Below are positions 1-8,876 of a stretch of DNA of 64,000 nucleotides, in pieces. A program made the translations under genes and the position numbers. Numbering within the stretch: position 1 is the stretch's first letter; the number at the start of each line of letters is the position of its first letter. The notes beneath the pieces are model-generated. The model searched no databases, was not told the DNA's origin, and saw only the letters and a program-made list of their open reading frames with translations. This DNA is from Microbacterium terregens (GTDB lineage: Bacteria; Pseudomonadota; Alphaproteobacteria; Sphingomonadales; Sphingomonadaceae): the NCBI RefSeq assembly GCF_027922045.1, contig NZ_BSEX01000004.1, positions 354,410 to 418,409 of the forward strand, given 5' to 3'.

Positions 1-482
1 ACCGCCTTCAACTCCGGGTCGGCGATGGTGCGCAGGCTCTCGCCCAGCTCGGCGGGCACATGCGTCGGCGTCGGGCGCGGCGGCGCGACCCGCTGCGCGC
101 GGCGAACGTCGCCCTGCCGGAATGCGATGCGGCCGACCGCAGCATAGCCGAAGAAGCGGTTCACCCGCTCGACGATCTCGGGGCCGATGTGCTGCATCAT
201 GGTCACGTGCGCGCCGTGCACCACCAGGGTCAGCACCCCGTCGGTGCGCTGCCCCTGCGGGAAGCGGATCGATTCGGGTGCCGAGACGCGTGCGTAGCGC
301 TCGCCGACGATCTCGGGCCAGCGGCTCACGACCGCGCTCTGGATGAAGCCGAACTTGCGGAACGCCGCCCGGCCGATGTCCGGCAACAGGTCCGCCACCG
401 CGCGCGCATAGCCGTGGCGCTTCGGCTCCTCCTTGGGAGGCCGGACCTTGGTGGCGGTTGGGGCTTTAGGGGGCGTCGTCAT
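1..482 (-). CDS. dciA: DUF721/DciA-family protein (3' part beyond window)
   Basis: The reading frame starts at ATG 482-480 and stays open to the left window edge, so only about 160 residues are visible. The protein starts with a basic, proline- and lysine-rich tail, then shows the DUF721 core with the segments VSRWPEIVGERYARVSAPESI and GVLTLVVHGAHVTMMQHIGPEI. DUF721 proteins include DciA, the replicative-helicase operator found in bacteria that lack DnaC/DnaI. A DNA-replication role is inferred from the family only. The gene is divergent from mutY, with 28 bp between the two start codons. The C-terminus cannot be judged. Confidence 0.85.
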   Translation of the reverse strand, partial: MTTPPKAPTATKVRPPKEEPKRHGYARAVADLLPDIGRAAFRKFGFIQSAVVSRWPEIVGERYARVSAPESIRFPQGQRTDGVLTLVVHGAHVTMMQHIGPEIVERVNRFFGYAAVGRIAFRQGDVRRAQRVAPPRPTPTHVPAELGESLRTIADPELKA

Positions 483-510
483 CGCGGCTTCCCCATGCCA
501 TAGGCGCGGC

Positions 511-1554
511 GTGCCCGCCAACCTTTCTGCAATCGCTCCCGCCCTGCTCGACTGGTACGACGCCAATGCGCGCAGCCTGCCGTGGCGCGCGCCGCCCGGC
601 ACCCCTGCCCCCGATCCGTACCGGGTGTGGCTGTCGGAGGTGATGCTCCAGCAGACCCAGGTCGCGACCGTCCGCCCATACTTCGAAAAATTCGTCGCGC
701 GCTGGCCTGACTTCGCGAGCCTCGCCGCCGCCGAAGATGCCGAGCTGATGGCCGCCTGGGCAGGGCTCGGCTACTATGCCCGTGCCCGCAACCTGCTCGC
801 CTGCGCCCGTGCCGTGGCGAACGACCACGGCAGCGTGCTGCCGGACACCGAGGAGGGCCTGCGCGCCCTCCCCGGGCTCGGCGCCTATACCGCCGCCGCC
901 ATCGCCGCGATCGCCTTCGGTCGCCGCGCGGTGGTGGTCGACGCCAATGTCGAGCGGGTGGTCGCGCGGCTGTTCGCGCTGTCGCAGCCGCTCCCCGCCG
1001 GCCGTCCGGCGATCCGCGTCGCAACCGGTTCGATCACGCCGGACGCGCGTGCCGGCGATTTCGCCCAGGCGATGATGGACCTCGGCTCGGGCATCTGCAC
1101 CCCGCGCACGCCGCGTTGCCTGCTCTGCCCCTTGCGCACCCAGTGCGACGCCTTTGCCACCGGCGATCCGGAAGCCTTTCCGCTCAAGGCGCCCAAGCGC
1201 GAGAAGCCGCACCGCCACGGCACGATCTTCTGGCTCGAACGCGACGACCAGGTGCTGCTCGTCCGCCGCCCGTCCAAGGGCCTGCTCGGCGGCATGCGCG
1301 CGCTGCCGACGGGCCCCTGGGCGGAGACGCCCCCCGGCCTGGCCGAGGCGCCGTTCGAGGCCGAGTGGCAGACGATGGGCGCCGTCGCCCACGGCTTCAC
1401 CCATTTCCGCCTGAGCTGCACGGTTGCGGCGGCCACGCTGCCGGCCCACATGGCCGTGCCGGATGGCGAATGGTGGCCGATCGACTCGCTCGACGAAGCG
1501 GGCATGCCGACGGTGTTCGTCCGCGCACAGCGGCTGATGGAGGGATTGCGATGA
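511..1554 (+). CDS. mutY: A/G-specific adenine DNA glycosylase MutY
   Basis: MutY excises adenine mispaired with 8-oxoguanine in base-excision repair. The HhH-GPD domain has the catalytic Glu43 (in LSEVMLQQTQ), the LPGLGAYTA hairpin and the catalytic Asp144 (VVVDANV). A 4Fe-4S cluster is bound by Cys196, 203, 206 and 212 (C-X6-C-X2-C-X5-C). The C-terminal 120 residues form the NUDIX-like 8-oxoG recognition domain. I chose GTG 511; an in-frame start at 433 would overlap the divergent dciA gene and adds residues unlike the family. The stop overlaps the next start (ATGA), so mutY, the serine hydrolase and nudC are probably cotranscribed. Confidence 0.95.
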   Translation: MPANLSAIAPALLDWYDANARSLPWRAPPGTPAPDPYRVWLSEVMLQQTQVATVRPYFEKFVARWPDFASLAAAEDAELMAAWAGLGYYARARNLLACARAVANDHGSVLPDTEEGLRALPGLGAYTAAAIAAIAFGRRAVVVDANVERVVARLFALSQPLPAGRPAIRVATGSITPDARAGDFAQAMMDLGSGICTPRTPRCLLCPLRTQCDAFATGDPEAFPLKAPKREKPHRHGTIFWLERDDQVLLVRRPSKGLLGGMRALPTGPWAETPPGLAEAPFEAEWQTMGAVAHGFTHFRLSCTVAAATLPAHMAVPDGEWWPIDSLDEAGMPTVFVRAQRLMEGLR

Positions 1555-2846
1555 CGGCACGGACGTGGATGGCAGGCATCGCGGCGCTGGCACTGGTCGC
1601 CCCGCCGATCGCAACCGCGCAGGTCGCCTCCACCCGCCAGCCCTCCGCCCCAGCACTCCCGAGCGTCGAAGCGGTCGCCGACCGCTATGTCGCCGCCGGC
1701 CGGGCGCCCGGCATCGCCGTCGCGATCGGCGGTCCGGGTGAAACCCGCTTCGTCGCCAGGGGAAGGCTTTCGGACGGCGGCGCCGCCGTCACTCCCGATT
1801 CACTGTGGCGCGTCTATTCGATGACCAAGCCGATCACGGCGATGGCGGCGATGATGCTGATCGAGGACGGCAAGATGCGGCTCGACCAGCCGGTGTCGGA
1901 TTTCCTTCCCGCCTTCGCCAAGATGCGGGTGCTCACCGATCCGGAGCGCAGCCTCGCCAGCCGCCCTGCCGCGCGCCCGATCACCATTCGTCACCTGCTC
2001 ACCCACACGGCGGGTCTGGGCTATTCCATCGTTACCAAGGGGCCGTTGCTGCACGAGTATGAGCGGCTCGGCATCGTCCCCGCCGCGATCAATGCCAAGG
2101 TCGAGACCGAGATGCTGCGCGTGCGGCCGAAATCGCTCGCGGAGTTCGCCGACCGTCTCGCCACCCTGCCGCTGATCGCGGATCCGGGCAGCACGTGGAG
2201 CTATTCGGTCAGCCTCGACCTGATGGGCCGCGTCATCGAGGTCGCGAGCGGCATGTCGTTCGAACGCTTCCTTGAAACGCGCATGTTCGGCCCGCTCGGC
2301 ATGACCTCCACCTACTGGCAGGTGCCCGCCGACCAGGCCGGGCGGCTCGCGACCAACTATGTTTTCGTCGGCGACCGCGCGGTGCCGCTCGATCCGGCCG
2401 CGACCTCGATCTTCCTGAACGCGCCGAGCTTCCCCTATGGCGGCGCCGGCCTTGTCTCGTCGGCACGCGACTATGATCGCTTCCTCCACATGCTCCAGAA
2501 CCGCGGCACGTTGGACGGCAAGCGCGTGATGAAGCCGGAGACGGTTGCGCTCGCCATGTCGAACCTGCTCCCGGCCGGCGTCTCCTTCGGCGGCGTCGAC
2601 GCGAGCACCGGCGGCACCAATGCACCGAAGATGGGCTTCGGGGCCGGCGGCTCGGTGTATCTGGAGGACGTGCCCGGCAGCCTGGGCAAGGGCACCTATG
2701 GCTGGGGCGGTGCCGCCGGCACGATCGCCTTCGTCGATCCCGCCCGCCAGCTGCGCGGCACGGTGATGGTCAACTATTTCCCCGCAGATCGCTGGCCGCT
2801 GCGTGCCGACCTGACGCGCGCGCTGCTCGCGGACCTCCAGCGATGA
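1551..2846 (+). CDS. Exported serine hydrolase, beta-lactamase/class C family
   Basis: The 431-residue protein starts with a signal peptide (hydrophobic AALALVAPPIATAQ, likely cleaved near residue 24). The penicillin-binding fold is shown by the SxxK motif S90-M-T-K93 (VYSMTKPITAM). The second motif reads YSV within TWSYSVSLDLMG rather than YxN. A GWGGAAGT segment stands in the C-terminal K/HxG position. These changes fit the EstB-like esterases and D-aminopeptidases of the family better than true AmpC beta-lactamases. The substrate is unknown. The gene overlaps mutY by 4 bp upstream and nudC by 4 bp downstream. Confidence 0.85.
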   Translation: MTARTWMAGIAALALVAPPIATAQVASTRQPSAPALPSVEAVADRYVAAGRAPGIAVAIGGPGETRFVARGRLSDGGAAVTPDSLWRVYSMTKPITAMAAMMLIEDGKMRLDQPVSDFLPAFAKMRVLTDPERSLASRPAARPITIRHLLTHTAGLGYSIVTKGPLLHEYERLGIVPAAINAKVETEMLRVRPKSLAEFADRLATLPLIADPGSTWSYSVSLDLMGRVIEVASGMSFERFLETRMFGPLGMTSTYWQVPADQAGRLATNYVFVGDRAVPLDPAATSIFLNAPSFPYGGAGLVSSARDYDRFLHMLQNRGTLDGKRVMKPETVALAMSNLLPAGVSFGGVDASTGGTNAPKMGFGAGGSVYLEDVPGSLGKGTYGWGGAAGTIAFVDPARQLRGTVMVNYFPADRWPLRADLTRALLADLQR

Positions 2847-3712
2847 TCGGCTTCACCGGCGGCACTCTCGACCGCGCCGATCGCGAGCGCGACGATCCGG
2901 AGGCGCTCGCCACCGCCCTCGCCGATCCGCGCGCCCGGCTGCTGCGCCTGCGCGCGCTCGAACCGGAAGTGGACGCCGACGGCCGCATGGTCTGGGACGC
3001 GCTCGACACGCTTCCCGCCGGCGTAACGCCGCTGTTCCTGGGCTATGACGCGGGCGTCCCCCGGTTCGTCGCCGCCCTCGATGCGGAAGGGTCGCCGGTC
3101 AGCCGCTCGCCGAACCTGATGGGGGTGCTCGCCGCCATGCCGGCCGCCGACGCCGCCACCTATGCCGCCGCGCGCAGCCTCGCCGACTGGCACCGCCGCC
3201 ACCGTTTCTGTGCCAATTGCGGCACTCCGACGGACCTGTTCCGCGCCGGCTGGGCGCGCCGCTGCCCGGCCTGTGCTGCGAAGCATTTCCCGCGCACCGA
3301 CCCGGTCGTCATCATGCTGGCCGAACATGACGGTCGCGTTCTTCTAGGCCGCCAAGCCTCCTGGGCACCCGGCCGCTATTCGGCACTCGCCGGCTTCGTG
3401 GAGGTGGGCGAATCGCTGGAAGAAGCCGTCCGCCGCGAAGTGCTGGAGGAAGCGGGCGTGCCCGTGGGCGCCGTCCGCTACGTCGCCAGCCAGCCCTGGC
3501 CCTTCCCCTCGCAGCTGATGCTCGCCTGCGTCGGCGAAGCGCTCGACGATCGCATCACGCTCGACACCCACGAGCTGGAGGATGCCTTCTGGGCGACCCG
3601 CGACGAGGTGGCCGGTGCGCTCGCCCGGGCCGAGGGCGCGCGGTTCGACGCCCCGCCGGACTATGCCATTGCCTACAGCCTGCTCGCCCATTGGCTGGAC
3701 GCGCAGGACTGA
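2843..3712 (+). CDS. nudC: NAD(+)/NADH diphosphatase (RNA de-NADding) NudC
   Basis: This 289-residue NUDIX hydrolase splits NAD(H) into NMN(H) and AMP, and family members also remove NAD caps from RNA. Zinc cysteines are C123, C126, C141 and C144 (CANCG and CPAC). The Nudix box runs from G184 to about V206 with the REVLEEAG core. The NudC-specific SQPWPFPSQLM signature follows at 217-227. It is the last gene of the mutY cluster and ends 4 bp before the convergent pheA stop codon. Confidence 0.95.
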   Translation: MIGFTGGTLDRADRERDDPEALATALADPRARLLRLRALEPEVDADGRMVWDALDTLPAGVTPLFLGYDAGVPRFVAALDAEGSPVSRSPNLMGVLAAMPAADAATYAAARSLADWHRRHRFCANCGTPTDLFRAGWARRCPACAAKHFPRTDPVVIMLAEHDGRVLLGRQASWAPGRYSALAGFVEVGESLEEAVRREVLEEAGVPVGAVRYVASQPWPFPSQLMLACVGEALDDRITLDTHELEDAFWATRDEVAGALARAEGARFDAPPDYAIAYSLLAHWLDAQD

Positions 3713-3716
3713 CCGC

Positions 3717-4607
3717 TCAGCCGCGCTCGCGGGCGCGGGGATAGCTGCCGAGCAGGCGCACCCATTTGCTGTGATAGCGCAGCTCGTCGAGCGCACGGTC
3801 GACGGCGACGTCGCCCGGCTGCCCCTCGATATCGGCGAAGAACTCCGACGCAGTGAAGCTCGCGTCGCGCTGGTAGCTTTCCAGCTTGGTCATGTTGACG
3901 CCGTTGGTCGCAAAGCCGCCCAGCGCCTTGAACAGGGCTGCGGGCACGTTCTTCACCTCGAACACCAGGCTGGTCATCGCCGGCCCCTCGATCCGCCCGC
4001 CCCGCGCCTCGCGCGCCAGGATCACGAATCGGGTCGTATTGTGCGCAGCATCGGCGATGTCGCTGGCGAGCACGTTGAGGCCGTAGAGCTCGGCCGCGCC
4101 CGGCGGCGCCAGCGCGGCAAGGCTCGGGTCGCCGGTTTCCGCCACCAGCGCCGCCGCACCGGCCGTGTCGGCATAGGCGACCGGCGCGATCCCGCGCTCG
4201 GCCAGCCAGCGGCGGCACTGGCCCAGCGCCTGCTCGTGGCTGGTCGCCTGCGTCACCTCGTCCAGCCGGCCCAGCCCCATCAGCGTGTGGCGGATCGGCA
4301 GGAAATGCTCACCCACGATCACCAGGCCCGATTCGGGCAGCAGGAAATGCATGTCGGCGACACGGCCGTGCAGCGAATTCTCGATCGGGATCACGCCGCA
4401 GCCGGCCGTGCCGCTCACCACCGCCTCCACCGCATCGGCGAAGCTGAAGCACGGCAGCGGCAGCCCGTCCGGAAGCGCCTGGTTGGCGGCGACATGGGAG
4501 TTCGCGCCCGGTGCGCCCTGATAGGCGACGGCGCGTTCGGGGGCTGCGCGCGCCGCTTCGGTCATGCGCGCGACCAGGGCCCGCGCCGGTGCGGCATAGC
4601 TCTGCAT
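3717..4607 (-). CDS. pheA: Prephenate dehydratase PheA
   Basis: This enzyme converts prephenate to phenylpyruvate in phenylalanine synthesis. The catalytic domain begins at AYQGAPGANSHVAA and contains IPIENSLHGRVADMHFLL; the Thr-Arg-Phe motif appears as NTTRFVIL. A C-terminal ACT domain (SLVFEVKNVPAALFKALGGF, then LESY) indicates feedback control by phenylalanine. There is no chorismate mutase domain. I chose ATG 4607 because the preceding SYAAPARALV segment resembles sphingomonad homologues; ATG 4565 is a shorter alternative. The gene is divergent from the cytochrome c gene across a 114-bp gap holding an inverted repeat. Confidence 0.93.
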   Translation of the reverse strand: MQSYAAPARALVARMTEAARAAPERAVAYQGAPGANSHVAANQALPDGLPLPCFSFADAVEAVVSGTAGCGVIPIENSLHGRVADMHFLLPESGLVIVGEHFLPIRHTLMGLGRLDEVTQATSHEQALGQCRRWLAERGIAPVAYADTAGAAALVAETGDPSLAALAPPGAAELYGLNVLASDIADAAHNTTRFVILAREARGGRIEGPAMTSLVFEVKNVPAALFKALGGFATNGVNMTKLESYQRDASFTASEFFADIEGQPGDVAVDRALDELRYHSKWVRLLGSYPRARERG

Positions 4608-4639
4608 GGGGCAGGCGATTAGTTGCGCGATGTCAACGA

Positions 4640-4663
4640 CGCAAGGCCTGCTTGCGACGCAAG
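4640..4663. promoter_or_regulatory. Inverted repeat, possible operator, in the pheA/cytochrome c gap
   Basis: The repeat reads CGCAAG-GCCTG-CTTGCG (4640-4656) and is followed directly by a third half-site, ACGCAAG (4657-4663). It lies 33 bp upstream of the pheA start and about 60 bp upstream of the cytochrome gene. A dimeric-regulator site or a promoter-proximal hairpin is possible. No regulator can be named from sequence. Confidence 0.3.
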
Positions 4664-4721
4664 GGCAGACCGACGTAAAGCGTAACAATCTTCCCTTGTT
4701 TAGCGAGAAATCGGCGGCGGC

Positions 4722-5393
4722 ATGGACAATCGGATGAACACGATCGCTGGCTGGACTTTGGCTGGTCTGGCCGCTGCTTTGGGCCTGACCGTCGCCAGCG
4801 GCATGATTTTCGAAGGCGGGCGCCCGGAAAAGATGGGCTATCCGATCGAGGGCGTGGAAGGCAAAGGCGCCGGTGGCGCTTCGGCGGTCCCGTTCGCGAC
4901 GCTGCTCGCCTCGGCCGATCCGGCCAAGGGCGCCGAGGTGTTCAAGAAGTGCACCGCCTGCCACACCGTCAACCAGGGCGGCGCCAACGGCATCGGCCCG
5001 AACCTCTACGGTGTCATCGGCAAGCCGCACGGCCACCTGCCGAACTTCGCCTATTCCGACGCGCTGAAGTCGGTCCCCGGCAACTGGGACTTCGACGCGA
5101 TGGACGCCTGGCTGACCTCGCCGCGGAAATACGCGCCGGGCACCAAGATGACCTTTGCCGGTCTCGGCAATGCCCAGGATCGCGCGAACGTCGTCGCCTA
5201 TCTCAATTCCCAGGGCTCGAACCTGCCGCTCCCGGCCGCACCCGCCGCAGGCGAGGCGCCGGCCACCCAGGCGGAGGCCAATGTGGCCGAGGGGGCGCCG
5301 ACCGCCGACCTCGAGAATGCCGCCACCCCGGCGTCGGGTGCGCCGTCGGTGGATCCGGCTGCCGCCGTCCAAGCTTCGAAGAAGGGCGACTGA
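4722..5393 (+). CDS. Membrane-anchored class I cytochrome c (CycM-like)
   Basis: The 223-residue protein has an N-terminal hydrophobic segment (about residues 9-29, WTLAGLAAALGLTVASGMI) that is probably an uncleaved anchor. A mono-heme cytochrome c domain follows, with C77-T-A-C80-H81 and an axial methionine at about M143 (TKMTFAGL). The last 50 residues are Ala/Pro/Glu-rich and likely disordered. Anchored cytochromes of this type carry electrons between the bc1 complex and terminal oxidases in alphaproteobacteria. That role is inferred from the family; no oxidase genes are nearby. Confidence 0.9.
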   Translation: MDNRMNTIAGWTLAGLAAALGLTVASGMIFEGGRPEKMGYPIEGVEGKGAGGASAVPFATLLASADPAKGAEVFKKCTACHTVNQGGANGIGPNLYGVIGKPHGHLPNFAYSDALKSVPGNWDFDAMDAWLTSPRKYAPGTKMTFAGLGNAQDRANVVAYLNSQGSNLPLPAAPAAGEAPATQAEANVAEGAPTADLENAATPASGAPSVDPAAAVQASKKGD

Positions 5394-5423
5394 TCCCGGG
5401 CTCCGGCGCCCGGCCGGAGCCGG

Positions 5424-5846
5424 TCAGTAGTTGGGCCAGAGACCCGGCGTGGCGAGTTCCAGGACGTGCCCGTCGGGGTCCTCGAAATAGAGGCTGCGCC
5501 CGCCGCGCGGCCACGCCACTTCGCTGCGCAGCGCCACATCGCGCGCCGCGAGGTGCGCGCGCCACGCATCTTCGCTGCCGGCGGGAATCGCGAACGCCAT
5601 GTGCACCGGGCCGCTGCCGTCATGGCCCGGGACCACGCCGCCGGCACCCGGCATGTCCTCCGTGGAGGCTCCGGCCAGGAACAGCAGCAGCACGCCCGAG
5701 CCGCCGGCATCGAACGCCGTCAGCCGCTCGCCCGTGAGCATCGGCCGCAATCCCAGCACCTCGCGAAAGAAGTCGGCCGCGCGGGCCATGTCGGCGACGT
5801 AGAGCGCGGTTTCGAGCAGGCCGGAGATGGGGGGCAGCTCCGGCAC
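5424..5846 (-). CDS. VOC-family (glyoxalase/bleomycin-resistance fold) protein
   Basis: The 140-residue protein has the two beta-alpha-beta-beta-beta halves of the vicinal-oxygen-chelate fold. The N-terminal half opens with ETALYVADMARAADFFREVLGL and the C-terminal half holds VHMAFAIPAG and YFEDPDGHVLEL. The His and Glu in those last segments are usual metal-ligand positions. The substrate is not predictable. GTG 5846 lies 4 bp after the gpsA stop, so it is probably the last gene of a tsaD-gpsA-VOC operon. Confidence 0.85.
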   Translation of the reverse strand: MPELPPISGLLETALYVADMARAADFFREVLGLRPMLTGERLTAFDAGGSGVLLLFLAGASTEDMPGAGGVVPGHDGSGPVHMAFAIPAGSEDAWRAHLAARDVALRSEVAWPRGGRSLYFEDPDGHVLELATPGLWPNY

Positions 5847-5850
5847 CGCG

Positions 5851-6831
5851 TCAGAAGCCCTCTTCGCGCAGCGGACGCGTCAGCAGCGCCTCGACCACCC
5901 GGCCCACGTCCGCCCCGTCCAGCAGCTGGCACACGGCTTCGGTGACCGGCATGTCCACGCCGGCGGCAGCCGCCGCCTGCGCCAGCACCGGCGCGGTATG
6001 CGCACCCTCGGCCACGGTGCGGCGATCGGCGAGCAGGTCCTCCGCCGCGCGCCCCTGCCCCAGCCCCACCCCCAGCGAGAAGTTGCGCGAGCTCGTCGAC
6101 GAACAGGTCAGCACCAGGTCACCCAACCCCGACAGCCCCGACAGCGTCTCCGCCCGTGCGCCGCGCGCCAGGCCGAAGCGCGTCATCTCGGCAAAGCCGC
6201 GCGCGATCACCGCCGCCCGCGCATTCTGCCCGAGCCCTGCGCCCTCGACCACGCCGCACGCGATCGCCAGCACGTTCTTGACCGCGCCGCCCACCTCCGC
6301 GCCGACCACGTCGGTCGAGACGTAGGGGCGCAGCGTCGGCTGGGCGATGGTCGCCGCCAATTGATGGGCAAGGGCGGCATCCTCGGCCGCCAGCGTCACG
6401 GCCGTCGGCAGCCCGGCCGCCACCTCGTGCGCAAAGGTCGGCCCAGACAGCACCGCCACCGGAGATCCATCGACGACCTCGCCCGCCACCTCGTGCAGGA
6501 ACTTGAGGCTCCCCGCCTCGATGCCCTTGGAGCACAGGATCAGCGGCTGGCCGTGGCGCGGCAGGTCGGCGAGCACCGCGCGCATGTGCTGCGCCGGCGT
6601 CACCACCAGCACGGCCGCCGCCTCCGCGGCCCAGGTAATGTCCCCGGTCGCCTCGATGCGCTCGGATAGCGTCCGGCCAGGGAGGAACAGCGGGTTCTCG
6701 TGGGTCCCGTTGATCGCCTCGATCACCTCCGGCTCGCGCACCCACAGCCGCACATCGTGGCCGCCGCTCGCCAGCACCTGCGCCAGCGCCGTGCCCCACG
6801 CACCGCCGCCAAGAACCCCCAGCACGCTCAT
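5851..6831 (-). CDS. gpsA: Glycerol-3-phosphate dehydrogenase [NAD(P)+] GpsA
   Basis: This cytosolic enzyme reduces dihydroxyacetone phosphate to sn-glycerol-3-phosphate for phospholipid synthesis. The 326-residue protein opens with the Rossmann motif [16 protein letters not shown]. It carries the family segments [26 protein letters not shown], the catalytic-lysine region [14 protein letters not shown] and the substrate loop [12 protein letters not shown]. The start ATG overlaps the tsaD stop by 4 bp, so it is translationally coupled to tsaD. Confidence 0.96.
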   Translation of the reverse strand: MSVLGVLGGGAWGTALAQVLASGGHDVRLWVREPEVIEAINGTHENPLFLPGRTLSERIEATGDITWAAEAAAVLVVTPAQHMRAVLADLPRHGQPLILCSKGIEAGSLKFLHEVAGEVVDGSPVAVLSGPTFAHEVAAGLPTAVTLAAEDAALAHQLAATIAQPTLRPYVSTDVVGAEVGGAVKNVLAIACGVVEGAGLGQNARAAVIARGFAEMTRFGLARGARAETLSGLSGLGDLVLTCSSTSSRNFSLGVGLGQGRAAEDLLADRRTVAEGAHTAPVLAQAAAAAGVDMPVTEAVCQLLDGADVGRVVEALLTRPLREEGF

Positions 6832-7868
6832 GCCTTCACCCCCGCCCCGCGCACGCGTTCCCCCTCCAGATCGAGCGGCCAACGCGCCCGCGCCGGCACG
6901 TCGAGCGGATCGGTGAGCCCCGCTTCGAAGCGCTCGGCACCGGCCCAGGCGATCATCGCGGCATTGTCGGTGCACAGCCACAAGGGCGGCGCCACGAAGC
7001 GCAGGCCATGCTCGGCCGCCACCTGCTCCAGCGCACCCCGCACCGCGCGATTGGCGGCGACGCCGCCGGCCACCACCAGCGCCGTCGGCGGGGCGATCCG
7101 TCCCAGCGCGCGTCGGGTACGATCGACCAGGCAATCGACCACCGCCTGCTGGAACGAGGCAGCGATATCCGGCGTCGCATGGATGCCGGCATCCCGCGCC
7201 CGCAGCACGGCGCTCTTCAACCCCGCGAACGAGAAATGCGGCTCGCCCGATCCCACCAGCGGCCGCGGCAGCGGCACCGCACGGGGGTCGCCATCGGCCG
7301 CCGCCCGCTCCACCGCCGGCCCCCCGGGAAAGCCCAGCCCCAGCAGCTTGGCCGTCTTGTCGAACGCCTCGCCCGCGGCATCGTCGATCGTGGTCGCCAG
7401 CCGGCGATAGGCGCCGACGCCCTCCACCAGCAGCAGCTGGCAATGGCCGCCCGACACCAGCAGCAGCAGATAGGGAAACTGGAGATCCGGATCGGCGAGC
7501 CTGGGGCTCAGCGCATGCCCCTCCAGATGATTGACCGCGATCAGCGGCTTGCCCGCCGACAGCGCCAGCGCCTTGCCGGTCACCAGCCCGACCATGACGC
7601 CGCCGATCAGCCCCGGTCCCGCCGTCGCCGCGATGGCATCGACGTCGGCCAGCGCCACCCCCGCATCGGCCAGCGCCGCCTCTACCAGCGGCCCCAGCAC
7701 CTCCACATGCGCGCGCGCGGCAATCTCCGGCACGACCCCGCCGAACGGGGCGTGATGCGCCTCCTGCCCGGCAAGCTTGTGCGACAAAATGGTGCGGTCG
7801 CCGCGGACCAGCGCGGCAGCGGTCTCGTCGCAGCTCGATTCGAGCCCGAGGATCAGGGGGGCGGACAT
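6828..7868 (-). CDS. tsaD: tRNA N6-adenosine threonylcarbamoyltransferase TsaD
   Basis: TsaD transfers the threonylcarbamoyl group to A37 of ANN-decoding tRNAs, working with TsaB and TsaE, which are not in this window. The 346-residue ASKHA-fold protein starts with [13 protein letters not shown]. It has the metal-binding region [17 protein letters not shown], the glycine-rich SGGHCQLLL and the ATP-binding segment [15 protein letters not shown]. The length is normal for the family. It is divergent from hemC, a pairing common in alphaproteobacteria. Confidence 0.96.
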   Translation of the reverse strand: MSAPLILGLESSCDETAAALVRGDRTILSHKLAGQEAHHAPFGGVVPEIAARAHVEVLGPLVEAALADAGVALADVDAIAATAGPGLIGGVMVGLVTGKALALSAGKPLIAVNHLEGHALSPRLADPDLQFPYLLLLVSGGHCQLLLVEGVGAYRRLATTIDDAAGEAFDKTAKLLGLGFPGGPAVERAAADGDPRAVPLPRPLVGSGEPHFSFAGLKSAVLRARDAGIHATPDIAASFQQAVVDCLVDRTRRALGRIAPPTALVVAGGVAANRAVRGALEQVAAEHGLRFVAPPLWLCTDNAAMIAWAGAERFEAGLTDPLDVPARARWPLDLEGERVRGAGVKA

Positions 7869-7890
7869 GGCCCCGCTTCTATCCGCTCAG

Positions 7891-7920
7891 AGGTGGCTTG
7901 TCGAAGGGGCGGCTTGTCGA
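7891..7920. repeat. Short tandem motif in the tsaD/hemC gap
   Basis: The 12-mer GGCTTGTCGAAG occurs at about 7896 and again at about 7911 in the 81-bp gap between divergent tsaD and hemC. The core CTTGTCGA is also the core of the inverted repeat near 11.8 kb, so this may be a decayed piece of the same sphingomonad intergenic repeat family. The promoters of both genes must lie in or near it. Confidence 0.4.
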
Positions 7921-7949
7921 AGCGCGGCCGCTTGCCTACGCCAACCTCC

Positions 7950-8876
7950 ATGGACACCGCTCCCCTCTTCCGTCTCGGAACGCGCGGATCGCCGCTGGCG
8001 ATGGCGCAGGCGCACATGACGCGCGACGCGCTCGCCGCCGCCCATGGCTGGTCGCCGGACCAGATCGCAATCGTCCCGATCCGCACCACCGGCGACCGGG
8101 TGCAGGACCGCGCGCTCGCCGAGATCGGCGGCAAGGCGCTGTGGACCAAGGAACTCGACCGCGCCCTGCTGGAAGAGGAGATCGACGCCGCCGTCCATTC
8201 GATGAAGGACGTCGAGACGATCCGACCCACCCGCATCGCCATTGCCGCGATGCTGCCCCGCGCCGATGTCCGCGACCGCATCCTCGGCGTCGCCGCCCTC
8301 GCGGACCTGCCGCAGGGCGCCGTCGTCGGCACCAGCTCGCCGCGCCGTGCCGCCCAGGTGCTCCGCCATCGCCCCGACGCGAAGATCGTGCTGTTCCGCG
8401 GCAACGTCGAGACCCGTCTTGCCAAGCTCGCCGCCGGAGAAGTGGACGCGACGCTGCTCGCCTCGGCCGGACTGGTGCGGCTCGGCCGCGAAGACGTGGG
8501 CACCCCGGTGCCGCTCGACGTGATGCTCCCCGCCCCGTCGCAGGGCGCCGTCGGCATCGAGGTGCGGGCCGAGGATGCGCGCGCCCGCGAACTCGTCGGC
8601 GCCATCAGCCACGCCGATACCCGCGCGGCGGTGTCGGCCGAGCGCGCGCTGCTGGAGGCGCTCGGCGCCGACTGCCACTCCCCCGTCGCGGCACTCGCCA
8701 CGATCGAGGGCAACCGCCTGACGCTGCGCGCGGAACTCTATGCGCAGGACGGCAGCGCCCATGTGACCGGATCGACGGAAGGCTCGGTTGGCGACGTCGC
8801 GCTGGCACCGGCCCTGGCGCAAGACCTGCTCGCACGCGCCCCCGATAGCGTGCGGCGGCTGTTCGCCGGCGAATGA
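7950..8876 (+). CDS. hemC: Hydroxymethylbilane synthase (porphobilinogen deaminase) HemC
   Basis: HemC polymerises four porphobilinogens into hydroxymethylbilane in tetrapyrrole synthesis. The 308-residue protein shows RLGTRGSPLAMAQ at the start, HSMKDVET (the catalytic Asp region), GTSSPRRAAQV and the dipyrromethane-cofactor cysteine C242 (ALGADCHSPVAA). ATG 7950 gives the family N-terminus. The hemD start overlaps the stop (ATGA), so hemC, hemD and the mitofilin-like gene form an operon. Confidence 0.96.
   Translation: MDTAPLFRLGTRGSPLAMAQAHMTRDALAAAHGWSPDQIAIVPIRTTGDRVQDRALAEIGGKALWTKELDRALLEEEIDAAVHSMKDVETIRPTRIAIAAMLPRADVRDRILGVAALADLPQGAVVGTSSPRRAAQVLRHRPDAKIVLFRGNVETRLAKLAAGEVDATLLASAGLVRLGREDVGTPVPLDVMLPAPSQGAVGIEVRAEDARARELVGAISHADTRAAVSAERALLEALGADCHSPVAALATIEGNRLTLRAELYAQDGSAHVTGSTEGSVGDVALAPALAQDLLARAPDSVRRLFAGE

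Noticed and set aside
433..510. ATG 433 as the mutY start
   Set aside because: It would overlap the divergent dciA start by 50 bp and adds residues not seen in MutY.
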